Below, piece by piece: positions 25,989 to 35,100 of a DNA stretch of 64,000 nt. Origin of the DNA: Williamsia sp. 1135. GTDB taxonomy: Bacteria > Actinomycetota > Actinomycetes > Mycobacteriales > Mycobacteriaceae. Location: the NCBI RefSeq assembly GCF_002095395.1, contig NZ_MJEI01000103.1:124001-188000 (forward strand). Direction: 5' to 3'. The notes below the pieces were generated by a model. That model did no database searches, was not told the DNA's origin, and saw nothing but the letters and a program-made list of their open reading frames with translations. Position 1 is the first letter of the stretch. Each line of letters begins with the position of its first letter. Made by a program: the position numbers and the translations under genes.

Positions 25989-27986
25989 TTACCAGATGTG
26001 TACGCGGTCCGCGTCGTCGAGGTAGAGGCCGTCGCCCTCTTTCACCCCGAACGCGTCGTAGAACGCGTTGATGTTGCTGATGACGCCGTTGCAGCGGAAC
26101 TCAGGCGGTGAATGCGGATCGATCGACAGCCGCCGGATCGCCTCGGCGTCGCGGGTCTTGGTGCGCCACACCTGCGCCCAGCCATAGAACACCCGCTGCA
26201 GTCCGGTGAGGCCGTCGATGTCCGGCGGGGTCTGCCCGTCCAGGGCGATCTGGTAGGCGACAAGTGAGATCGACAGACCGCCGAGATCGCCGATGTTCTC
26301 ACCGATCGTGAAGTCGCCGTTGACCTTGTACTTCTCGTCGAGGCCCTTCGGGGTGAAGGTGCCGTACTGATCGATGAGTTTGCGTGTGCGGGTGCTGAAC
26401 TCGGTACGATCGTTGTCGGTCCACCAGTCCACGAGATTGCCGTCACCGTCGTACTTCGCACCCTGGTCATCGAAGCCGTGGCCGATTTCATGGCCGATCA
26501 CCGCACCGATGCCGCCATAGTTGGCGGCGTCGTCGGCCTCGGGGTCGAAGAACGGAGGCTGCAGGATCGCTGCGGGGAACACGATCTCGTTCATCCCCGG
26601 GTTGTAGTAGGCGTTGACCGTCTGGGGGGTCATGAACCACTCGTCGTGGTCGACCGGCGAACCGATCTTCCCGAACTCGCGATCCTCCTCGTAAGCGCTT
26701 GCGCGAGCGATGTTCCCGAAGAGGTCGTCTCGCTCGATGCGCAGAGACGAATAGTCGCGCCAGGTCGCCGGGTATCCGATCTTCGGCGTGAACTTCTCGA
26801 GCTTGACCAGGGCCTTCTCGCGGGTATCCGGGCTCATCCAATCCAGATCGGTGATGTTACGCCGGTACGCCTTCACGAGATTCCCGATCAGTACGTCCAT
26901 GCGGGCCTTGGCCTCGGGCGGAAAGTGCTTTGCCACATACAGTTTACCGACGGCAAATCCGAGGCCTTGCTCGACGAGGCCGACCCCGCGCTTCCAGCGG
27001 TCGCGAATGACCTCCGAACCGGTGAGGGTCTTGCCGTAGAAGTCGAAGTTCTCGTCGACGAACTCATCGGAGAGGTACGGGGCGGCCGAATGCAGCAGCC
27101 GCCACTGTGCCCACACCTTCCACTCGTCGAGGTCGCGCTCGCCCCACAATGCCGCGACGCCCCCGACGAAGGACGGCTGGCCGACGACGACCTCGCCGAA
27201 GGTCTCGGAACCCGTTGTCCGTAGCCCGGAGATCCAGGAGTCCACATCGAATCCGGTTGCTTCTGTTGTGAACTCGGACAGAGTGCGGAGGTTGTACGTG
27301 AGGTCGGCGTCGCGGCGGCGCACCACATCCCAGTGCTGGGACGCGATGGCGGTCTCGAGATCGACGACGGTGTCGGCACGGGCGGCGGAATCGTCGAATC
27401 CGGCCAGTGCGAACATCTTCTCGACGTGAGCCCGGTACGCGGTGCGCGTCTCGGCGTGATTGTCCTCGCGGTAGTACGACTCGTCGGGCAGTCCGATCCC
27501 GGACTGCGTGATGTGCATCAGATAGCGATCAGACGCCTTGGCATCGGTGTCCACGTAGTAGCCGAAGAGGCCACCGATTCCGCGGCGCTGCGCCGCCCCG
27601 ACGAGCCCGGCGAGCTCGGTGCGTGTGGTCGCGTCGCCGAGCGCCGCGAGGTCCGCAGTGATCGGGGAGATACCGAGTGCATTGATGTGCTCGGTGTTCA
27701 TGAAGCTGGCGAAGAGGTCGCCGATCTTCTGGGCGTCGCTGCCGGGGGCAGGCGAGGACTCGGCGCACTCGGTGATCAAGTCGCGGACGTTCTCTTCTGC
27801 ACGGTCGCGCAACACATGGAAGGCGCCATCGACCGCGCGGTCCTCGGGGATGACGTGGTCGCGCAACCAGGTGCCGTTCACATGCTCGAAGAGGTCGTCT
27901 TGCGGCCGCACCGACTCGTCGACCCAGCTCAGATCGATGCCGGACCGTGCGGCGGTGGAATTGGCGGTGTCTGCGGTAGAAGTCAC
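25989..27986 (-). CDS. zmp1: M13-family zinc metallopeptidase (Zmp1/neprilysin-like)
   Basis: 665 residues from GTG 27986 with AGGA 9 bases upstream; an earlier in-frame start lacks support. The zinc site is VIGHEIGHGFDDQGAKYD, with the third ligand Glu in ENIGDLGG. The M13 N-terminal helical domain starts with PQDDLFEHVNGTW. Length matches mycobacterial Zmp1 (about 663). No signal peptide is evident, as in Zmp1. The family cleaves short peptides, and Zmp1 has been linked to host interaction in Mycobacterium tuberculosis. That role should not be assumed here. Confidence 0.93.
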   Translation of the reverse strand: MTSTADTANSTAARSGIDLSWVDESVRPQDDLFEHVNGTWLRDHVIPEDRAVDGAFHVLRDRAEENVRDLITECAESSPAPGSDAQKIGDLFASFMNTEHINALGISPITADLAALGDATTRTELAGLVGAAQRRGIGGLFGYYVDTDAKASDRYLMHITQSGIGLPDESYYREDNHAETRTAYRAHVEKMFALAGFDDSAARADTVVDLETAIASQHWDVVRRRDADLTYNLRTLSEFTTEATGFDVDSWISGLRTTGSETFGEVVVGQPSFVGGVAALWGERDLDEWKVWAQWRLLHSAAPYLSDEFVDENFDFYGKTLTGSEVIRDRWKRGVGLVEQGLGFAVGKLYVAKHFPPEAKARMDVLIGNLVKAYRRNITDLDWMSPDTREKALVKLEKFTPKIGYPATWRDYSSLRIERDDLFGNIARASAYEEDREFGKIGSPVDHDEWFMTPQTVNAYYNPGMNEIVFPAAILQPPFFDPEADDAANYGGIGAVIGHEIGHGFDDQGAKYDGDGNLVDWWTDNDRTEFSTRTRKLIDQYGTFTPKGLDEKYKVNGDFTIGENIGDLGGLSISLVAYQIALDGQTPPDIDGLTGLQRVFYGWAQVWRTKTRDAEAIRRLSIDPHSPPEFRCNGVISNINAFYDAFGVKEGDGLYLDDADRVHIW

Positions 27987-28017
27987 CAGACCATCCTGGC
28001 ACCGAACCGCGATTTCG

Positions 28018-28722
28018 TCAGCCGCCGCCGGAGCTACCCGAGTTCTGCGCAGCTGCGTCATCCGGGCTCTGATGCGCGGTCAGCAGCAGATGATCGAACA
28101 TCTGCCTGCTCTCGTCGTCGAACGGTACGTTGCCGTTGACCGAGGCGACGATGTTCTGTGCCAACGTCCTGAGCTTCGTGTTGGTCTGCTGCGAACGCCA
28201 GGTCAGGACGTCGAATGCGCGGTCGGCGTTGATGCCGTACACGAGCATCAACATGCCCTTTGCCTGTTCGATGACAGCCCGGGACACCGCGAAGTCCTTG
28301 ACCGCGGCGTCCATCGTCTCTTTCAGTTCACCCTCGTGCACGTCTGTCAGGTCCACATAGAATCCTTCGGTGCCGATGAGGGATCCGGATGGGTCGGTCA
28401 GTCGATCCCCGACGACGAGCACGTGATGGACCTGCCCGCGGCGATCGACGATGCGGTGCCTGCTGCTGAACGACTTCCCCTCCCGTAGGAGGTCGTCGAT
28501 CGCCCGCTCGACCCGCTCCCGGTCATCAGGGTGCTTGTGTGCGAGCAGCAGTTCGGTGGTGGGTGAGACCTCGCCGGCCCCGTAACCGTGGATCGCGGCG
28601 ACCTCATCGGACCAGTGCCACTGGTCCTGCGCGATCAGATAGCGAAAACTGCCCACCTTCTGGACAGCGCTGCCGCCGAGCACCTCCTGCACCGACTGGG
28701 TGTCGGTCCTGCTGTTCTCCAA
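28018..28722 (-). CDS. PAS-ANTAR regulator
   Basis: 234 residues. A PAS-fold domain (about 25-130, with WHWSDEVAAIHGYGAGEV) is followed by an ANTAR RNA-binding domain (about 145-200, AVIEQAKGMLMLVYGINADRAFDVL). The C-terminal tail is short and Gly/Ser-rich. It probably controls transcription termination in response to a signal sensed by the PAS domain. It is transcribed away from the ssu operon. The partner kinase or ligand is not visible. Confidence 0.88.
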   Translation of the reverse strand: MENSRTDTQSVQEVLGGSAVQKVGSFRYLIAQDQWHWSDEVAAIHGYGAGEVSPTTELLLAHKHPDDRERVERAIDDLLREGKSFSSRHRIVDRRGQVHHVLVVGDRLTDPSGSLIGTEGFYVDLTDVHEGELKETMDAAVKDFAVSRAVIEQAKGMLMLVYGINADRAFDVLTWRSQQTNTKLRTLAQNIVASVNGNVPFDDESRQMFDHLLLTAHQSPDDAAAQNSGSSGGG

Positions 28723-28971
28723 GAAACTGCTCCCTGTTCACACCTGTATGGAAGTCAGCCGAGCGTCCATCGGGCAGGGTCGCCACCGGGCTGTCGGCAA
28801 AGACACAGCCCTCGATTCGAGCCAGTGATTTTCTAGCATGCCGAAGTGGTTCATGGACACAAAGGGTGTACCTAGCAGAACGGGCCGTCGAAGAGAACAC
28901 TTTGGGTTCAGCTGACTTCAAATCCGCGTGAGTGGAAGTCGCCGGGCTACTGTGACGCGGTGCTCAAGACG

Positions 28972-29034
28972 ATGCTGGTGCGGCGACTCGCGGTGGACCT
29001 CTGCCGCCTTGGTGCCCAGAACTGTTGCCTGTGA
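28972..29034 (+). CDS. Cysteine-rich leader peptide of the ssu operon (20 aa)
   Basis: ATG 28972 to TGA 29032 encodes MLVRRLAVDLCRLGAQNCCL, again with three cysteines including an adjacent pair just before the stop. The layout parallels the leader at 2428-2490. It lies 151 bases before ssuC, and a hairpin follows 10 bases after its stop. No strong Shine-Dalgarno precedes it. The rest of the 463-base gap 28723-29185 shows no other gene. Cysteine-responsive attenuation of the sulfonate importer is inferred. Confidence 0.78.
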   Translation: MLVRRLAVDLCRLGAQNCCL

Positions 29035-29044
29035 ACATCTTCAC

Positions 29045-29077
29045 GTTGTAGTCCGCTCACCCTAGAGCGACCACAAC
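29045..29077 (+). terminator. Attenuator-like hairpin before ssuC
   Basis: GTTGT at 29045-29049 pairs with ACAAC at 29073-29077, and CGCTC pairs with GAGCG further in, around loop ACCCTA with small internal bulges. It follows the leader stop by 10 bases. No strong U-tract follows, so Rho-dependent or translational control is also possible. Confidence 0.5.
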
Positions 29078-29185
29078 ACCTCCGCTGCCGCTCTTCGATG
29101 AGGTTCGCCTCGACGCGCGCGGCACCTCCTTCTCCTATCGATGGTGATCATCGGTGCCAGAGCTAGCTCATCAGGGGTTGTCCTC

Positions 29186-30055
29186 ATGTCAGTTGTACCG
29201 GCCATAGCTGCGCCGACCGAGACGGTCGACCCGAACGTGACCACGCGGCGCCGGGAATCCGGGCGTACGTCGAAACTGTTGTCGCGGGTCGGTTTACCGA
29301 TTCTGTCGCTCGTCGTCTTCATCGCGTTGTGGCAGTTGGTCGTGAGCCTGAAGATCTGGAACGAGACGCTGATCCCCGCGCCGAGTGCGGTGTGGGACGC
29401 CTTCGTCGAGACGAATACGACGACCGACGGTGTGCGCGGCTACGCGGGTAAGTACCTGTGGGAGCACCTGCTCATCAGCCTGCAGCGCATCGGTTACGGC
29501 ATCGCCATCGGCATCGTCGTCGGTATCGCGTTCGGGCTGTTCATGGGGACCTTCGGCAAGGTCCGGGCTCTGTTCGAACCCTGGATCACCTTCCTGCGCA
29601 CGTTGCCGCCGCTGGCGTACTTCTCGCTGCTGATCATCTGGCTCGGCATCAACGAGGAGCCGAAGATCACCCTGCTGGCCATCGCGGCGTTCCCGCCGGT
29701 CGCCGTCGCGACCACCTCGGCAGTGCTGGCCGCCCCGCAGAGCTCGACCGAAGCGGCGAAGGCGCTGGGAGCCAGCAGGTTCGAGGTGATCAAGGACGTC
29801 GTGATCCCGTCCGCGTTGCCCGAGACCTTCACCGGCATCCGGTTGGCAGTCGGGGTCGCCTACTCCTCGCTGGTTGCCGCCGAACTGGTCAACGGCCTGC
29901 CCGGCATCGGCGGCATGGTCAGAGACGCATCCAACTACAACAACACCCCGGTCGTGCTCGTCGGCATCATCGCGATCGGAACCTCCGGGTTGATCATCGA
30001 CGGACTGCTGCAGCTCATCGAGCGCAAGACCGTGCCCTGGCGGGGACGCGTTTAG
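29186..30055 (+). CDS. ssuC: Sulfonate ABC transporter permease SsuC
   Basis: 289 residues and about six membrane helices of the SsuC/TauC group. The EAA loop is EAAKALGASRFEVIKDVVIPSA. PLAYFSLLIIWLGINEEPKI and the late RDASNYNNTPVVLVGI are family features. I chose ATG 29186 (MSVVPAIA) with AGGGG upstream rather than ATG 29141. It is the first gene of ssuCAB, behind a cysteine leader peptide, which supports a sulfur-scavenging substrate such as aliphatic sulfonates or taurine. Confidence 0.88.
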   Translation: MSVVPAIAAPTETVDPNVTTRRRESGRTSKLLSRVGLPILSLVVFIALWQLVVSLKIWNETLIPAPSAVWDAFVETNTTTDGVRGYAGKYLWEHLLISLQRIGYGIAIGIVVGIAFGLFMGTFGKVRALFEPWITFLRTLPPLAYFSLLIIWLGINEEPKITLLAIAAFPPVAVATTSAVLAAPQSSTEAAKALGASRFEVIKDVVIPSALPETFTGIRLAVGVAYSSLVAAELVNGLPGIGGMVRDASNYNNTPVVLVGIIAIGTSGLIIDGLLQLIERKTVPWRGRV

Positions 30056-30106
30056 AACGCCCGCGCCCGCCTCCTCTGTGTCCCACAAGAAGAAAGAACG
30101 AACAAC

Positions 30107-31159
30107 ATGAGCCAAACACGCCGCTCTGCCCGATTGCGCCGACGATGGGTGGTGCTCGTCGCTGCGCTGTCCGCACTCACGCTGACCCTCGGTCTCGCCT
30201 CCTGCTCCGGTGACGACAGCGACGGCAAGACCATCACCGTCGGCTACCAGGCCTTTCCCAGTGGCGACCTGATCGTCAAGAATCAGAAGTGGCTCGAAGA
30301 AGCGCTGCCCGACTACACGATCAAGTGGACCAAGTTCGAGTCCGGCGCCACGATCAATCAGGCCTTCATCGGCAACTCGATCGACATCGGGGCCATCGGC
30401 TCGAGCCCCGTCGCCCGTGGCCTGTCCGGCAACTCGCCGATCGGCTACAAGGTCGCATTCGTTCTCGACGTCGCAGGCGACAACGAGGCGCTGGTCGCCC
30501 GCGACGGCACCAACATCAACAGTGTCGCCGAGCTCAAGGGCAAGACCATCGGCACCGCACTGGCCTCGACCGCGCACTACAGCTTGCTGGTCGCACTCGA
30601 GCAGGCCGGACTGTCGGCGAACGACGTCAAGATCGTCGACCTGCAGCCGCAGGCCATCATCGCCGCGTGGGAACGCGGCGACATCGACGCCGCCTACACC
30701 TGGCTGCCGACCCTCGACGAGCTCCGCAAGACCGGCAAAGACCTCGTCACCAGCCGGGCGATCGGTCAGTCCAACCCCACCCTGGACCTCGGCGTCGTCT
30801 CGAACAAACTGATTTCCGACGATCCGGCCGCCGTCGACGCCTGGCGCAAAGTGCAGGCCCGCGCGCTCGACCTGATCAACACCGATCCGGCCGCCGCTGC
30901 CGGCTTAGTCGGCCAAGAACTCGGCATCAGCGCAGAAGAGGCGCAGGGGCAGCTGAAGCAGGGCATCTACCTCACGCCTGCCCAGGTCGCATCGCCGCAG
31001 TGGCTCGGTACCCCGGGAGCGGTCGGCAACATCGCGAACAACCTGCTCGACGCCGCCGAGTTCCTGGTCGCACAGAAGCAGATCGACTCCGCGCCCACCC
31101 TGGAGCAGTTGCAGGAGGCCATCTACGTCGAAGGTCTGCCCGGTGCCTTCGACCAGTGA
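30107..31159 (+). CDS. ssuA: Sulfonate ABC transporter substrate-binding lipoprotein SsuA
   Basis: 350 residues. An RRR N-terminus, hydrophobic segment and lipobox LASC anchor it outside the membrane. The mature protein has the SsuA/TauA type 2 fold (VGYQAFPSGDLIVKNQKWLE; GAIGSSPVARGLSGN). The C-terminus overlaps ssuB by 17 bases. It probably binds aliphatic sulfonates or taurine. The exact ligand is not determinable by eye. Confidence 0.88.
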   Translation: MSQTRRSARLRRRWVVLVAALSALTLTLGLASCSGDDSDGKTITVGYQAFPSGDLIVKNQKWLEEALPDYTIKWTKFESGATINQAFIGNSIDIGAIGSSPVARGLSGNSPIGYKVAFVLDVAGDNEALVARDGTNINSVAELKGKTIGTALASTAHYSLLVALEQAGLSANDVKIVDLQPQAIIAAWERGDIDAAYTWLPTLDELRKTGKDLVTSRAIGQSNPTLDLGVVSNKLISDDPAAVDAWRKVQARALDLINTDPAAAAGLVGQELGISAEEAQGQLKQGIYLTPAQVASPQWLGTPGAVGNIANNLLDAAEFLVAQKQIDSAPTLEQLQEAIYVEGLPGAFDQ

Positions 31160-31928
31160 CAGTCGAGCCATCCACCTCGACAACGTGTCACATCGCTACG
31201 GCAAGGGCGGCGACACCGTCACAGCGGTGGGTCCGGTCTCCCTCGACGTCCCGGCCGGCGAGTTCCTCGTCCTGGTCGGGGCGTCGGGGTGCGGCAAGAG
31301 CACGCTGCTGCGCCTGATCGCCGGCTTCGAACAGCCCACCGACGGTCAGGTCGACGTGCTCGGCAAGCCCCCGACGACACCCGGTGAGTCCGCCGGAGTC
31401 GTGTTCCAGCAACCGCGGTTGTTCCCGTGGCGGACCGTCGGCGGCAACGTGGAGGTCGCCCTGAAGTACGCCGGGATCGCGAAGCCGGACCGCAAGGCCC
31501 GTCGCGATCAGCTACTCGAGCGGGTCGGACTCGAAGGCACGGCCGACCGACGGATCTGGGAGATCTCCGGTGGACAGCAGCAGCGTGTCGCCATCGCGCG
31601 GGCCCTGGCCGCCGAGAACCCGCTCTTCCTGCTGGACGAACCTTTCGCGGCGCTCGACGCGCTCACCAGGGAACGGCTACAGGAAGACGTCCGCGGAGTG
31701 AGCAGCGAGACCGGCCGGACGTCGGTGTTCGTGACCCACAGCGCAGACGAAGCAGTGTTCCTCGGGTCGCGGATCGTGGTGCTCTCCAAGCGTCCGGGGC
31801 AGGTAGCCCTCGACCTCGAGGTGGATCTGCCTCGCGGGAGGATCGACTTCGACGAACTACGGAACTCCCGGGAGTACAACTCGATCAGGTCCGAGGTGAG
31901 TCACGCGGTGAAGGCGGCCGCCGCTTGA
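31143..31928 (+). CDS. ssuB: Sulfonate ABC transporter ATP-binding protein SsuB
   Basis: 261 residues starting at GTG 31143 inside ssuA. Walker A GASGCGKST, Q-loop QQPRLFPW, signature ISGGQQQRVAIARAL, Walker B LFLLDEPFAALD and switch FVTHSADEAV are all intact. The Q-loop and the AVFLGSRIVVLSKRPG tail are typical of the nitrate/sulfonate/taurine subfamily. It completes ssuCAB. The stop codon is one base from the convergent pirin stop, and the probable terminator lies inside pirin. Confidence 0.9.
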   Translation: MPSTSDSRAIHLDNVSHRYGKGGDTVTAVGPVSLDVPAGEFLVLVGASGCGKSTLLRLIAGFEQPTDGQVDVLGKPPTTPGESAGVVFQQPRLFPWRTVGGNVEVALKYAGIAKPDRKARRDQLLERVGLEGTADRRIWEISGGQQQRVAIARALAAENPLFLLDEPFAALDALTRERLQEDVRGVSSETGRTSVFVTHSADEAVFLGSRIVVLSKRPGQVALDLEVDLPRGRIDFDELRNSREYNSIRSEVSHAVKAAAA

Positions 31929-31929
31929 G

Positions 31930-32691
31930 TTAGCGACCGAGTTTCTTGTGCATCTCCCAGATGAGGATCTCTGCATCGGTGGTGGCGGTGAGTTTCTCAC
32001 CGCCACCACCGGTGATCCTGACGGCGTCGCCTGTCTGGAGCTCATCGCCGGTACCCTCGAGCCACGCCGATCCCGAGGCGACGAAGACGTGACCCCACGG
32101 CAGGTCGGGTAGCGGCACCGACTGGCCGACCGACAGTCGCGCGACATGAAATGCGGCGTTCTTGTTGGCGATGCGAATCGCCGAGTCGTACGCCGGCATC
32201 CCCGAGGCGACCGTGACGAGTCCGCCGCCGGTCAGTTGCTCGGAGATGTCCAGTTGGTCGTAGCCCGGCTCGATGCCCGACTCGTCCGGCAAGACCCACA
32301 TCTGAACGAAGTGGACGGGCTCGATGCCGGTCGTCGCATCGGCTCGCCAGGTGTCGTTGCGCTCTGAATGCCGGATGCCGGTCCCTGCGCTCATTCGCTG
32401 CGCGAGCCCCGGAAAGATCACCCCACTGTGATCCATCGAATCCTGGTGGACCAACGAGCCCGACAGCACCCAGGTGATGATCTCCATGTCCCGGTGGGGA
32501 TGGCTGTCGAACCCCTGTTGGGGTGAAACGGTCTCGTCATTGTGGACCATCAACACCCCGTGGTGGGTGTTGGCAGGGTCGTAGTTGTCGCCGAACGAGA
32601 AGCTGTGCCGCGACTCGAGCCACTCGGTTCGGGTGTCCGGCCGGTCGTCGGCCCGATGGAGTTCATGGCGATCATTCACCCCGACCATCAT
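31930..32691 (-). CDS. Pirin family protein
   Basis: 253-residue double cupin. The metal site HPHRDMEIITWVLSG (near residue 62) with HHGVLMVHND before it and GTGIRHSE after is the pirin pattern. Bacterial pirins are iron-binding, often with quercetinase-like or redox-sensing activity. The short length fits the YhaK/pirin group. ATG 32691 is used; ATG 32688 is equally possible. The 3' part contains a 15-bp perfect hairpin that codes for part of the second cupin. Confidence 0.88.
   Translation of the reverse strand: MMVGVNDRHELHRADDRPDTRTEWLESRHSFSFGDNYDPANTHHGVLMVHNDETVSPQQGFDSHPHRDMEIITWVLSGSLVHQDSMDHSGVIFPGLAQRMSAGTGIRHSERNDTWRADATTGIEPVHFVQMWVLPDESGIEPGYDQLDISEQLTGGGLVTVASGMPAYDSAIRIANKNAAFHVARLSVGQSVPLPDLPWGHVFVASGSAWLEGTGDELQTGDAVRITGGGGEKLTATTDAEILIWEMHKKLGR
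31978..32010. terminator. Terminator-like hairpin inside pirin coding sequence
   Basis: GGTGGTGGCGGTGAG (31978-31992) pairs exactly with 31996-32010 around a 3-base TTT loop. It is 50 bases beyond the ssuB stop, inside the convergent pirin gene, where no intergenic space exists. It is a plausible terminator for ssuCAB. Confidence 0.6.
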
Positions 32692-32814
32692 CCTCCGCTG
32701 CTGGAAACGGGCCCAAATCAGGGCAGATTAAGAGTAGTTACTCGATTGTGACGACCTCGTAAGCAAGTTGGGAACCACATTGGTGGCATTTGTCCTGTTA
32801 CAGGAGTGAAAATT

Positions 32815-34461
32815 GTGACTATGCGTCGTTCCCCCGGCCGCCTCGCGGCCACTGCTGTTCTCGCGCTCGTCTGCGCGCTCGGTGTTGCCTCGTGCGGCGC
32901 GTTCAGCAAACCTCTGGATACGGGTGCGGCGGCACTGCTCGGCTCGTTCGCCACAGCGATGGAAGACCAGGACGCACTCGCCGCCGCAGCACTCACCTCG
33001 GCACCGGGACAGGCCGAGGGATCGCTTGCCGCCTCGTTCACAGGCATGGGTGCGCAGAAGGTGAATGTCGACGTCGAACGAGCCGAGGAATACACCGACG
33101 GCACCGCCACGTTCGAGCTGACCACGACGTGGGTTCTCGGCGATGATCGCGAACTCAAGACGGAGACCTCGGGCTCGGCGCGACGCCTCTCGCTCGGCTG
33201 GCGGATCCAATGGCAGCCGGAAGTGCTCGCCGACAATATGCCCGCCGGCGGCAGCTTGCGCAACCTTCGAACCGACGCGCGTCCCGCACCCGTGGTGCAG
33301 GACCGGTTCGGGAAGAACATGCTCACCCTGCAGACGATCAACGAGATCGTCCTCGACCCCGCGGGCACCCCGAACGTGGACTCGTCGATCGGATCGCTCG
33401 CGACCATCATCGAGCCTCTCGCGCAACTGGTCACGCCAACCGTCATCCGCGATCAGCTCGCGGCCGCCCAGAACAAGCCGGTGACAGTGGTGTCGGTGCG
33501 AGAGTCAGACATGGTCGCCCTCGCCGGTGATCCGAAGTCGGTGCCGGGCGTCTCGGTCAAGCCCGTGCCGCAACTCGTGCTGCTCGACCGTCGGCTTGAC
33601 TCACCCGTGTTGGACGGGGTCCACGATTACTGGCAGGCAATCCGGGATGCCACCTCCGGATGGTCGGCGCAGATGGTCGCCCCTGGCGTTCGGCCAGTGC
33701 AACTCGCCGGCGAGCAGGGGCCCGCGGGACCGAACGTCGGCACCACCATCGACCAGGTCACCCAACTCGACGCGCTCGACGCCGTGGTCGAGGTGGCCCA
33801 ACCCGCGAGCATCCTGGTCCTCGACGCCAAGACCGGTGCGATCCGCGCATCCATGCGTAACGACGCAGCGGCCGAACAGGACATCACGATCGACAAGGAC
33901 TACACCCCGGGTAGCACGCTGGAACCGGTTGCCAGAGTCATCAATCAGCTGGCCGGATCCGACGACGCCCGCGCCGCGCAACTGCTGGCGCAACTGGGCC
34001 TCGACGTCGACTACACGATCCCGGGCGTCCGTCCGTCCGGCCCTCACAGCGGTCCGGTCGCCGAGCCGGTTACGTTCCGGCCCGAGGACCTCAAGGTGTC
34101 CGCTCTGAACATGGGCGCGCTGGGCGTTGCGATCGCGCGCACGAATTCGATTGCGCCGTCCATGATCTCAGGGCAGGCCGGACGGGTCGAGGGCGGTGAG
34201 CTGGGTCCGATCGACCAGAAGGTGCTGACGACGGTCAATAGTGCGATGAAGGAGGCGGCGACCACGGGTGACGCCAGCGACCTCACGAACGCACCGGGGC
34301 TGCGCGCGCTGGTCGGGACCAACGGGCCGCAGGGCCCCGGCTGGTTCGTCGGCATCGCGGGTGGTCGCGTCGTCGTCGTCTACACCGAGGGTGAGCGATC
34401 CGGATCCGCGGCTCTGGCTGTGGCGCAACGCTTCTTCACCCCCCGCGCCCATCCGCAATGA
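32815..34461 (+). CDS. Penicillin-binding-protein-like lipoprotein with lost active site
   Basis: 548 residues from GTG 32815 with AGGAG 8 bases upstream. Lipobox VASC anchors it. An NTF2-like N-terminal domain (about 25-145) is followed by a transpeptidase-like domain, the layout of mycobacterial PBP-lipo (Rv2864c). The catalytic motifs are degraded. SxxK reads STLE in DYTPGSTLEPVARV, the SxN motif is not found and KTG is replaced by LVGTNGP before GWFVG. It is probably a non-catalytic paralogue that binds or scaffolds at the septum or cell wall. It is coupled by a 4-base overlap to a TetR gene. Confidence 0.85.
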   Translation: MTMRRSPGRLAATAVLALVCALGVASCGAFSKPLDTGAAALLGSFATAMEDQDALAAAALTSAPGQAEGSLAASFTGMGAQKVNVDVERAEEYTDGTATFELTTTWVLGDDRELKTETSGSARRLSLGWRIQWQPEVLADNMPAGGSLRNLRTDARPAPVVQDRFGKNMLTLQTINEIVLDPAGTPNVDSSIGSLATIIEPLAQLVTPTVIRDQLAAAQNKPVTVVSVRESDMVALAGDPKSVPGVSVKPVPQLVLLDRRLDSPVLDGVHDYWQAIRDATSGWSAQMVAPGVRPVQLAGEQGPAGPNVGTTIDQVTQLDALDAVVEVAQPASILVLDAKTGAIRASMRNDAAAEQDITIDKDYTPGSTLEPVARVINQLAGSDDARAAQLLAQLGLDVDYTIPGVRPSGPHSGPVAEPVTFRPEDLKVSALNMGALGVAIARTNSIAPSMISGQAGRVEGGELGPIDQKVLTTVNSAMKEAATTGDASDLTNAPGLRALVGTNGPQGPGWFVGIAGGRVVVVYTEGERSGSAALAVAQRFFTPRAHPQ

Positions 34462-35093
34462 AGTCAGGTCCGCCGCGCGAGCCTGCTTTCACCACCGCGG
34501 CAATCCGTGACAGCGACGATCCGACCGCCCGGGTGATCCTCAGTGCAGCCGTTCAGATGATCGCCGCCCGCGGGTACCACGGGACCTCCGTGCGCGACAT
34601 CGCTGGTTTCGCAGGCATCAGCGCCGGTTCCATCTACAACCACTTCGGATCCAAGCACGAACTTCTGGTGACGATCTTGGCTCGTGGTGGGGAGGCGCTG
34701 GTGGAAGCCACCGAGCAGGCATTGCTCGCTGCGCCCGCCGACCCCGTGCACCGACTGGACGCCATCGTCCGTACACACGTCGGCGTGCACGCCGAGAACC
34801 CGCTGGAAAGCTACATCGGCAACTCCGAACTCCGCAGCCTCGACCCAGTGGCGCTGGAGCGTGTTATCGCCAATCGTGATGCGCAGCAGCGAATTTTCGA
34901 TCGTGTGGTCGCAGACGGTGTCCGGCGGGGAGAGTTTCGCACGGACAATCCGGTCGAGGCCTCCCGGTTCGTGGTCACCGCCTGTACCGCTGTCGCCATG
35001 TGGTTCCGGCCGGGCGGGCAGGCCACCGAGGAACAGGTGATCGCGCGCTATCAGGCGGTGGCCCGTGATGCGGTGGGCCACCGAGCCGGGTGA
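34458..35093 (+). CDS. TetR/AcrR-family transcriptional regulator
   Basis: 211 residues from ATG 34458, overlapping the PBP-like stop. The helix-turn-helix is SVRDIAGFAGISAGSIYNHF (about residues 49-68). The C-terminal domain has the long-helix pattern seen in KstR2-like and lipid-related TetR proteins. The target is unknown. Coupling to the PBP-like gene may be purely structural. Confidence 0.85.
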   Translation: MKSGPPREPAFTTAAIRDSDDPTARVILSAAVQMIAARGYHGTSVRDIAGFAGISAGSIYNHFGSKHELLVTILARGGEALVEATEQALLAAPADPVHRLDAIVRTHVGVHAENPLESYIGNSELRSLDPVALERVIANRDAQQRIFDRVVADGVRRGEFRTDNPVEASRFVVTACTAVAMWFRPGGQATEEQVIARYQAVARDAVGHRAG

Positions 35094-35100
35094 TCTGGCG

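Noticed and set aside
29294-30577. 427-codon minus-strand frame over ssuC/ssuA
   Set aside because: Shadow of the SsuC and SsuA genes, which have intact family motifs.
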